From positions 1-17,332 of the forward strand of contig JBCBVV010000080.1 in assembly GCA_039817415.1 (NCBI GenBank): a stretch of 17,332 bases of DNA, written 5' to 3'. Positions 1-7,300 of the stretch are shown piece after piece; positions within the stretch are counted from its first letter, which is position 1; every line of letters begins with the position of its first letter. The notes beneath the pieces are model-generated. The model worked only from the letters and a program-made list of their open reading frames with translations. It did no database searches and was not told where the DNA came from. This DNA is from JALEFZ01 sp039817415 (GTDB taxonomy: Bacteria > Bacteroidota > Bacteroidia > J057). Position numbers and translations under genes: made by a program.

Positions 1-888
1 GATATCAATTCCTGTTCCTGCTGAATATGTCGTTACAGGAACGGTTACTGAGTTTCCACTAGAGATGGTTAAGGTAGAACCTGAGATAGAAAGTGTCTGA
101 AGCTCGTTAGAAGCATCAGCATCGTCATCTTCTACAGAATCAGGAATGAAGATCGTATTTCCGTCAGAAATAGTTAGACTATCGTTTGCATAGGTTATGG
201 TTTGAATCTCGTTGGTCGCATCGGCATCCGCATCATCTACTGCATCGGTAGCTGGTTCCCATTCTGTTCCACTCCACTTCAATACTTCACTTGTAGAAGG
301 AGCAGCCGAAGAAACGGTTCTTCCTTGTAGACCCTCTACTGTCATATTAGAGAATACACCTGACACATCTCCACCTGAGTTGGAAGTATCAGTAATATCG
401 TCAGAGGCATCTGTATCACCAGTATTGGTAATGGTCGTACCTGTGATATCAATTCCTGTTCCTGCAGAATAAGTCGTTACAGGAACGGTTACTGAGTTTC
501 CACTAGAAATGGTAAGAGTAGAGCCTGAGATAGAAAGTGTCTGAAGCTCGTTAGAAGCATCAGCATCGTCATCCTCTACAGAATCAGGAATGAAGATTGT
601 ATTTCCATCAGAAATAGTTAGGCTATCGTTTGCATAGGAAATGGTTTGAATCTCGTTGGTCGCATCGGCATCCGCATCATCAACTGCATCAACGGTAGGT
701 TCCCATTCTGTTCCACTCCACTTCAATACCTCATTTGTAGAGGGAGCTGCTGTTGAAACAGCACGGTTCTGGATTCTTTGAACAGTTACATTCGAAAATA
801 CACCAGAAATATCTCCACCAGAAGGGGTGGTATCAATGATATCATCCGAAGCATCTGTATCACCCGTGTTGGTTACAACCTTATTGGT
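1..888 (-). repeat. Recent 444-bp tandem duplication (148 codons)
   Basis: Position 1 aligns with position 445 and position 445 aligns with 889 without any gap. Comparing 1-300 with 445-744 base by base, I count 23 differences (about 92% identical). The 181-240 block is almost unchanged. Identity falls in 301-444, and the next copy (889 onward) is much more diverged. The repeat is in frame, so each copy adds 148 residues. Each unit contains two acidic sub-repeats. Confidence 0.9.
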
Positions 889-3750
889 AATATCAATTCC
901 TGTTCCTTCAACATAGGGTTGAAGTACGATGCTAGAATTGTTTCGGGTCAACCTAACTGTATCTCCCAAAGCATTTGGAGCATATTCAAGCTCCTGAATC
1001 TCGTTGGTAGATTCGGTATCTCCATCGTCTGTTAAGTCAGCAGTTGGAACCCATTCGGTGCCATTGTATTTCAATACCTGACCGACAATAGGGGTTGTAG
1101 TTGAAACAGGTATTTGCTGAATTCCTTCAACTATTAGGTTGTCAAAAGTTCCGGTTACATCACCGTCGGCAATACTCGTATCCGTGATGTCATCTGAAGG
1201 ATCAAGGTCTCCTGTATTGGTAATTACCCTTCCACTAGAAACATCAATACCTGCACCTGCAGAATAAAGGCTTATTGTATTTCCACTAGGGAAAATGGTA
1301 AGATCATTATTGACAATCAAAAGCTCCTGAAATTCATTAGTTGGGTCTGCATCTGAGTCAACTACGTCATCTGGAATAACGACAGAGCCCCCACCATCGG
1401 ATAGCGTCAGGATGCCTCCGCTAAAGTTTAAGGTCTGAATCTCGTTGGTAGAATCTGCGTCATTGTCATTTACAGAATCTATGGCAGCCTCCCATTGAAG
1501 GCCATTCCACTTCAGCACATCCGAAGTGGAAGGGGCATTTCCTGCAAGGTCTTGCCCTTGAAGAGATTCAACTGTCAAATTAGAGAAGGTGCCAGAAATA
1601 TCTCCACCTGCTGGATCTGTATCCAAAACATCATCATTAGCATCAGTATCACCAGTATTGGTAATGATGTTGTTGGTAATATCGATTCCTGTACCCCCTG
1701 TGTAGACAGGCAAATCAACAGTACCGCCACCTTGCGAAAGTGTTAGGTCATTACCCGAAATGCTTAATGTCTGAATTTCATTGTCTGGGTCGTTATCAGG
1801 GTCATTAACTGCATCGGAACTCAACACCCAAACACCGGAGTTATACTTAAGAATATTTCCATTACTTGGTGTAGAAGATGTTACTGGAACATTTTGTATT
1901 CTTTCTACCGTCAGGTTATTGAAAACGCCTGACACATCTCCACCTGCTGGATCCGATTGTAGAACATCATCACCCGCATTCACATCACCTGAATTGGTAA
2001 TGGTCATATTGGTGTTATCCACCGTAATACCTGCACCTCCCTGATATCTGATGGCAACCTTCTCTGTTGAGTTGGTAAGGCCAAGGCTATCGCCGTCTAG
2101 AAATAGGTTTTGAAGCTGCCCAGCACTGTCAAGTGTTACTGGCGCCCAGGTATTCCCTGCTGTAAATTGCAGAATTTGGCCTTCTGTTGGAGGGGTAACT
2201 TCGATAGCTCTTCCTCTAATACCAACTACTTGTGGAAGTGGGTAGAAACCCGATAGATCCTGACCCGCAGGATCGCCAATTTTAATGTCATCAGAACCAT
2301 CTAGGTCCCCTGTATTCTGAATGACCGTAGTCCCCAGAATCTGAATACCATTACCTGCTGTATATGAAGGCAGCGTAACTGTACCACCACCTTTATTTAG
2401 GGTAAGATCAAAACCAGTCAAGGTAAGGGATTGAAGCTCTTGAGAAGGGTCACGGTCAAGGTCTGTAAAACCAAAATCTTCTTCTGCCACAAAGGAAAGA
2501 GAAGCCGCATCAAATCGTAAGATGGAATTGTCGGTAAGGGTACTCAAATCAACATCAAATCCTTCAATTCGATTTACGGAGATGTTGGTGAAGGTACCGG
2601 ATACGTCCCCACCCGCCTGATCTGTGTCCGTAATGTCATCGGCAGCGTTGGTATCGCCGGTGTTGGTGATGATGTTACCCGTTATATCTATACCTGCACC
2701 TGCAGTGAAGTTATTTCCACCTGGTAGAGGAATGGCATTTACTGTGTTTCCATCCTTTTGAAGGACCAATACTGAACCACTAAGGAGATCAATGGTATAC
2801 TGTTCTTCATCCGCAGGACTCCATGCTGCTCCGTCCCATTTTAGCACCTGATCAAGGCTAGCACCATTTTTGGCGAGATCAAGTGGATTGGCTATGGTTC
2901 CATCTCCCTTTAATCTATTGGCTACATTTACTGAACCTGCTCCACCACCAGAAGCTACGTTATCTGGTCTTGGTTCCCACCAAAGGGAGTCTGGGTTCCA
3001 TTTGAGGACATATCCTGAATCAAGGGGAAGAGAGGACGATACCTCAATTTTATTCCCTAAAATCCCTGTTACCTGTGGATCAGGGTAAGTTCCTGCTAAG
3101 TCTCCACCAGCTGGTGTCAAAATGGTGATGTCGTCGAGTGCATTGGTATCCCCTGTATTCACAAGGCTATCATTGATCAATTGAAGACCAGGCCCCACCT
3201 TGCTTACAATCCCACCAGAAGCGGTACCATTTACCCATTGTCCTAATGCATTATCCCATCTGAGGACATCTCCATTTGTCGGACTGGAAATGTTGACGTT
3301 CAAAAGAGAGTCTAGAGGGAAGGTGGCATTTTCAACTGTCCTTGCCTTGTCCGCATAAATGGCATAAGGAACGGATTGAATAAGCGTCGTTCCCATGTTT
3401 TGCCATTGACCAGTGTTATCTGCGTCAATTTCTACCCGGAATACGATGTTGTCAAGGCTCCAGTCAACATCTCCGATGGAGGTTCCACCTGGGATGGGAA
3501 TCCCATCACCTACTACGTGATTGATGATTCCGAAAGGTGTTGGAGTGAGTGTCTCTACCTCCTGATACAAAATATTAGAATTTCGAAGGATGGTAAATCG
3601 CATATCCAATTGACCTGCGATGGGTTCACCATTGTCTGGATTGCGAACTGCTGCCTGGTAAGTAAAACCCTTGGGGGGGACTACCTGACCGAATACTCCT
3701 CCCAAGAGGAGGAACATGGCTAGTGTTAGTAGCAGAGATTTAAACTTCAT
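1..3750 (-). CDS. Giant secreted fibre-like repeat protein, C-terminus beyond window
   Basis: Reading the minus strand from the ATG at 3748-3750 gives 1250 codons without a stop up to the window edge, so the gene is 3'-truncated by the window. Residues 1-22 are a signal peptide (MKFKSLLLTLAMFLLLGGVF, then GQ). Residues about 27-140 form the N-terminal domain common in Bacteroidota surface proteins: FTYQAAVRNPDNGEPIAGQL, then RFTILRNSN, FRVEIDADNTGQW and SVPYAIYADKA. From about residue 190 onward there are eight modules, each with an NTGDTDASDDI-type motif, a GGDISGTFSNLTVERIQ-type strand segment, VLKWNGTEWEP, and an acidic DADATNEIQTL segment. This style resembles phage tail-fibre or trimeric stalk proteins. 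No enzyme motif is seen. It is probably exported and may be held at the surface by a sorting or chaperone domain outside the window. It lies 269 bp downstream of the propeller gene on the same strand. The open frame and repeats are directly visible; the function is inferred. Confidence 0.93.
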   Translation of the reverse strand, partial: MKFKSLLLTLAMFLLLGGVFGQVVPPKGFTYQAAVRNPDNGEPIAGQLDMRFTILRNSNILYQEVETLTPTPFGIINHVVGDGIPIPGGTSIGDVDWSLDNIVFRVEIDADNTGQWQNMGTTLIQSVPYAIYADKARTVENATFPLDSLLNVNISSPTNGDVLRWDNALGQWVNGTASGGIVSKVGPGLQLINDSLVNTGDTNALDDITILTPAGGDLAGTYPDPQVTGILGNKIEVSSSLPLDSGYVLKWNPDSLWWEPRPDNVASGGGAGSVNVANRLKGDGTIANPLDLAKNGASLDQVLKWDGAAWSPADEEQYTIDLLSGSVLVLQKDGNTVNAIPLPGGNNFTAGAGIDITGNIITNTGDTNAADDITDTDQAGGDVSGTFTNISVNRIEGFDVDLSTLTDNSILRFDAASLSFVAEEDFGFTDLDRDPSQELQSLTLTGFDLTLNKGGGTVTLPSYTAGNGIQILGTTVIQNTGDLDGSDDIKIGDPAGQDLSGFYPLPQVVGIRGRAIEVTPPTEGQILQFTAGNTWAPVTLDSAGQLQNLFLDGDSLGLTNSTEKVAIRYQGGAGITVDNTNMTITNSGDVNAGDDVLQSDPAGGDVSGVFNNLTVERIQNVPVTSSTPSNGNILKYNSGVWVLSSDAVNDPDNDPDNEIQTLSISGNDLTLSQGGGTVDLPVYTGGTGIDITNNIITNTGDTDANDDVLDTDPAGGDISGTFSNLTVESLQGQDLAGNAPSTSDVLKWNGLQWEAAIDSVNDNDADSTNEIQTLNFSGGILTLSDGGGSVVIPDDVVDSDADPTNEFQELLIVNNDLTIFPSGNTISLYSAGAGIDVSSGRVITNTGDLDPSDDITDTSIADGDVTGTFDNLIVEGIQQIPVSTTTPIVGQVLKYNGTEWVPTADLTDDGDTESTNEIQELEYAPNALGDTVRLTRNNSSIVLQPYVEGTGIDITNKVVTNTGDTDASDDIIDTTPSGGDISGVFSNVTVQRIQNRAVSTAAPSTNEVLKWSGTEWEPTVDAVDDADADATNEIQTISYANDSLTISDGNTIFIPDSVEDDDADASNELQTLSISGSTLTISSGNSVTVPVTTYSAGTGIDITGTTITNTGDTDASDDITDTSNSGGDVSGVFSNMTVEGLQGRTVSSAAPSTSEVLKWSGTEWEPATDAVDDADADATNEIQTITYANDSLTISDGNTIFIPDSVEDDDADASNELQTLSISGSTLTISSGNSVTVPVTTYSAGTGIDI
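103..240 (-). repeat. Nested 35-residue acidic sub-repeat
   Basis: Within one module the segment DDADADATNEIQTISYANDS is followed 35 residues later by DDDADASNELQTLSISGSTL. The two encode the same pattern of acidic run, then NE(I/L)QTL, then beta-strand. Modules of 438-444 bp carry two such sub-repeats; the 351-bp module carries one. Much of the length variation between modules is therefore gain or loss of this smaller unit. The Asp-rich runs could bind calcium, which is inference only. Confidence 0.75.
3673..3679 (-). other. C7 homopolymer tract just after the signal peptide
   Basis: The coding strand has seven consecutive C bases encoding the Val-Pro-Pro-Lys junction at residues 24-27 of the fibre-like protein. 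A slip of one base here would shift the frame immediately after the signal peptide and abolish the protein. In the sequence as given the frame is intact. Its position would suit a phase-variation switch, but a tract of seven is short and no variation can be seen in one sequence. Confidence 0.4.
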
Positions 3751-3779
3751 AAGTGTACGGCTTTAGTAAGATAACCGGG

Positions 3780-3817
3780 CGTGCTCCTATGTAGGAGACG
3801 TGCATTTTCATGAAAAT
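3780..3817 (-). promoter_or_regulatory. Two adjacent palindromes in the leader of the fibre-like gene
   Basis: A hairpin at 3780-3800 has a six-base stem CTCCTA/TAGGAG with a two-base loop, extended by CGT/ACG across a one-base bulge. It is followed at 3804-3817 by the perfect palindrome ATTTTCATGAAAAT. Both lie 30-70 bp upstream of the start codon, so in RNA they would be in the 5' leader. The second could instead be a protein-binding site. No known riboswitch pattern is recognised. Confidence 0.4.
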
Positions 3818-3897
3818 TGAGTTTCCTTGGCTTTGTGCTGGAAACAGGTAAAGGCCACAGCTATCCATCTACTCTCAAGAAGAATGATAGCTGCAGT

Positions 3898-3936
3898 TTG
3901 ATCAGAAAGAACGACGGGGCAAAGTAAAATGATCAA
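3898..3936 (-). promoter_or_regulatory. Paired TGATCA sites flanking a possible -7 element
   Basis: TTGATCA at 3898-3904 and TGATCAA at 3930-3936 form a 7-bp inverted repeat. Each contains the palindrome TGATCA, and the two palindromes are 31 bp apart centre to centre, about three helical turns. Between them, on the minus strand, is TTACTTTG (3920-3927), which matches the Bacteroidota -7 consensus TAnnTTTG at all but one base. A convincing -33 TTTG at the usual distance is not seen, so the promoter call is weak. Confidence 0.3.
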
Positions 3937-3980
3937 GAATATGTCCTTAGGCTTCACAGCCTCTTGTTTCATCAGTGTAA

Positions 3981-4019
3981 AATATCCTGAGATATTCTAT
4001 CAGTCTCTAAACCAATATC
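3981..4019 (-). terminator. Possible weak terminator or alternative hairpins after the propeller gene
   Basis: Right after the stop codon the transcript contains GATATT (4014-4019), then AATATC (3991-3996), then GATATT (3981-3986) followed by UUAC. The middle element can pair with either flank. The pairing nearest the 3' side makes a six-base stem with a four-base loop. The stems are AT-rich and the U tract is very short, so intrinsic termination would be weak. Confidence 0.3.
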
Positions 4020-4310
4020 TTATCCACCCATTACCACCAACTTGCTGGTTTGAGTGGTCTCATAGCCATCTACCTTAACTCTAAGTCGAATCAGATAGGT
4101 TCCCGATGGCACAGGTCTCATTTGCTCATCCTTTAGGTCCCATTTCATCAGCTGGAATCCAGCCTTCATTTGATCCGCTGTGATTCTTCTCACAAGCTTG
4201 CCTTCAAGGGTAAGGACTTCAATTAGTGTTTCATATGTCTGATTTGATTCAGGCAAACTAATTGGGATAAGTACAGGTTCAGAAGCAGGGTTTGGATAAG
4301 GTAGCCCTAG
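4020..4310 (-). other. T9SS type A C-terminal sorting domain
   Basis: The last 96 residues start LGLPYPNPASEPVLIPISLP and contain a central ETLIEVLTLEGKLVRRI strand pair, then PSGTYLIRLRV, and end SKLVVMGG. This is the typical Por secretion tail pattern: PNP, a short beta-sandwich, SGxYxxRL and a terminal K-L-V-V. In known systems such tails direct passage through the type IX secretion system and are then removed. Confidence 0.9.
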
Positions 4311-7300
4311 GTGTATTTTGCTTGGCTTAAGGGATTCCTGAATAAATCGGAAGTCCCCAAAGTGAATTTCAAAATGTCTACTTTCTCCTTCATAAGTGGA
4401 TAAGTAGGACTGGTTTGCTGTCATATCAATGACTTTCTGGTTATCGATATCAAACAGGTACAGCCTTTTGGAAGACCTGCTGTTGTCGATGAAGGGCCAT
4501 GAAAGCTTCAATTCAGGCTCATTATCCGAAGATTTTACCTCAAATTTCCATACAAAATTCTCCTGGGTAGGAACAATGTCCTTACTGAGGTCTGGGGCAT
4601 TTGTATCCCTTTGCTCAAATCTAGTTTCCAGATAGCCACCCAATTGAATAGGAACAGCGATATCTCTTTTGTCCCATCCAAGGCTAGCCTCGGGATTCAT
4701 TCCTATACCACTCACTTGGTTTTCAGTTGCACCTTGCTCCATCCAAACGTCCAGAGACCAAATATCGCTGCCCAGCTCTCCACGCATTCTGGCCACAGGT
4801 GCAGATATTCTGTTGAGGTTCGGGTTCTTTCTAACTGGGATATTAAGGCTCACATTCCCATTCGAGAAAACATAAGCTCCCTCAAGGCGATTGATACTAG
4901 AGCCACTTTGATAAGTCGTTCTGTATACCAAAAGATCTTCAGAAACATTATCGCTCACAGCTTGATTGACTGAAAGAATATCTTGCCAGCTGATGTTGTA
5001 ATAATAAGGGTTACCAACCAAGTTCCATCCAGGTTCCAGGTTCCATATGTAAGGTACTTCTTCATTGGCTTGGACAACCTTTCCTCGACCCGAATTAAGT
5101 GCGGCTTGTCTGGCGGTAATGAGGAAATATCCTTTTCCGGGATCTACTTCCGTAAAAGTAGAATTGGAACGCCCGTATTCCTGGAAGCTTGAGTCCGAAG
5201 GAATCCAATCCCAGAATCTCCAGCGATATCTGTTTTGCCTTCCAAGAGCTTCTGGAACCTCCATAAACTCTGAGATTCTTTTTTCATCGAGGTTTAAAGG
5301 CAGGGAAAGGAGGTTATAATCGCTGACATTCCGACCAAAGTCAAGCTGGTCAAAATTGATTCCTTCTACATACTCTCTCCATGTATAAAAGGTATCAGAA
5401 AAAACATCAAAACCATATCTTCCTTCTAATTCGAAATAATAGGCAACACCCAATTCATCCACCTTACCCAGCGTAACATCAAAACTATAATTTGTGCCAT
5501 TTTTCTGGGCAGCCTCTGAAATAAAGGAAGTATCTGCTATCCCTTTGTACCACACATTGACCGCTGAGATATTGGTGTCAGAGGCCACAGTGATGTTACT
5601 CACAACCTTTTCCTCTGTATCAGGATACCAGGTAGCAATGTTATCTGAAATAACCTCTGGAATGGGTCTAATGAAGGTAAAGGCTTTGGGTTCGGAACAA
5701 AGGGATCCTTCGAAGTCCTTGCCAATGGATTGGACACACCATTGGTAAGTTCCACTTGGAAGATTGTCTATAGAAATGAGGTTGTTATGGCCTACATTTC
5801 CTTCATCAGCTACATATCTTTTGTAGGTATTCAAATCTGCCAAAGGAGAAAACCTTCCGGTGAGTGAGTCCAATTTACCTAATGTAAGATTATAGGTGAA
5901 TTCTGAGAGAAGTCCTGTGGTATCTAGTACCTCAGCCCAACGTAATTCAACTGTAGCCCCGCTAAGGGTTTGAATTAAGTTATCAGGAGGAAGGGGAACA
6001 TTATTCGAATTTTGGTTGATGTTTTTCAAAAGCCCAACTCCAGCTGTACTGCTTCCAAAAGGAATCATGGAACCAGCAAAGAGGTCAAGCTTTCCATCAT
6101 TGTCAAAATCCCCCCATGCTGGATAATCAATTTCAAGAGAATCTAGGTCATTGCTCGTAAGGATATCTTTGCGGAACTGGAATCCACCAAGGTTTCTAAA
6201 GAGGCTGATTTCTCTTTCTGCTCCACTTTCTTCTTTTCCTACGAAAAGGAGATCAGCGTACCCATTGTCATCATAATCACCTGTAATGACCTCTCCATTA
6301 AGGGCTGCAGGAAGATTGGGATCATTTGCCAGTGGGCGAAATTTGGTTCCTGCATCATTTCGGAGAATGGTAGTTACAGCTACGGAGCTTGGAGGTGAAC
6401 CCACAAGGGTAGTTCCTGTAGCTAAGAGATCTGGGAATCTGTTGTTATCTAAATCAATAAACTCAACAGAACCATTGTTTAATTGTGGTAATGTCGCCGT
6501 TGTTTCTCGGGTAAAGGTTCCATCTCCTTCATTATGGTAAACAATGGCAGTTCCGATTCCATCATTTGAACCCACGATGGCCAAATCAGGATGTCCTTTA
6601 GCATCTTCTGCCTGTCCGGCTTCATCTTTGTCATAATCCCCCCATCTGACATCTCCATTGGCCAAGGGAAGAAGGGCCTCTCCTGTAGTAGAGTTGATAA
6701 GGAATCCACCATCTTCTTGCTGTACATATAAGGCCGCAAAGGCGTCTCCATTGGATCGAACACCCATGACAAAAAGATCCTCATCGCCATCTAAGTCATA
6801 GTCAGCCCAATCAGCACTCGAACCAGATACGGCTACCAAGGTTGAAGAAGCTTGTTCATCCAAGGTGAAAATACCTCCATCATTACGATAAATTCCGATG
6901 ATATTATTGCCGACAGATTGCTGACCCGTAATGAACAGGTCGGGGTCATTATCGTTGTCATAATCACTCCAAATCAAACTCCCGCTGCTTACGCCAGGAA
7001 TTTTGTCCTGATTATCAGTGTCTAGGACGAAATTGGTTCCTACATTCTTATAGAATCGGGTAAAGTCGTTTCCGTTGCGCTGTGAAGTTAACACTACATC
7101 AAGGTCGCCGTCCGTATCATAGTCTCCAACCAGTACTTTTCCATCATTGGTGGGAGTTGGAATGGTATTGAATCGAGTAGCTGTTACATCTTCAAAAGCA
7201 GGAGGCGTAAAGGAGAATGAGCTCACCGTAAATGGCGATCCTTCAAAACCAGCATCAACGGATTGAACGCCCCAGATGTAATCTCGGTCTTGCTCTAAAC

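Larger units (their letters stand above)
1..3170 (-). repeat. Eight-module tandem repeat array in the fibre-like gene
   Basis: NTGD-type motifs recur at about 3121-3165, 2628-2672, 2275-2330, 1960-2010, 1615-1675, 1180-1230, 829-885 and 385-440, with another module beginning at the edge. The spacing from one 'TGIDI' landmark to the next is 444, 444, 351 and 438 bp for the four modules nearest the edge, all multiples of three. The first modules (near 3100 and 2300) are divergent (GDLAGTYPDPQVTGI, QDLSGFYPLPQVVGI). The last ones are close to a single consensus (GDISGVFSNVTVQRIQ, GDVSGVFSNMTVEGLQ). This gradient suggests growth by duplication on the C-terminal side. Confidence 0.88.
3751..4019 (-). 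promoter_or_regulatory. Intergenic region rich in inverted repeats
   Basis: This 269-bp gap separates the propeller gene stop (4020) from the fibre-like gene start (3750). I see no gene in it. It holds at least seven short inverted repeats: 3784-3797 CTCCTA/TAGGAG; 3804-3817 the 14-bp palindrome ATTTTCATGAAAAT; 3821-3845 GTTTCC/GGAAAC; 3858-3893 CAGCTATC/GATAGCTG; 3898-3936 TTGATCA/TGATCAA; 3949-3962 AGGCT/AGCCT; 3981-3996 AATATC/GATATT. It probably contains the 3' end signal of the upstream gene and the promoter and leader of the downstream gene. Confidence 0.55.

Noticed and set aside
1..888. Possible insertion sequence or transposon copies because of long direct repeats
   Set aside because: The repeats are in frame, tandem and coding, with no terminal inverted repeats or transposase.
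3376..3723. 115-codon plus-strand frame
   Set aside because: It is antisense to the N-terminal domain of the fibre-like gene, whose minus-strand frame gives a clear signal peptide and domain.
4611..4973. 120-codon plus-strand frame
   Set aside because: It is a shadow of the giant gene's C-terminal region and has no recognisable protein features.
6479..6790. 103-codon minus-strand frame
   Set aside because: It is an alternative frame inside propeller 7 of the giant gene. Its Met- and Pro-rich text is what repeated blade codons give when read out of frame.
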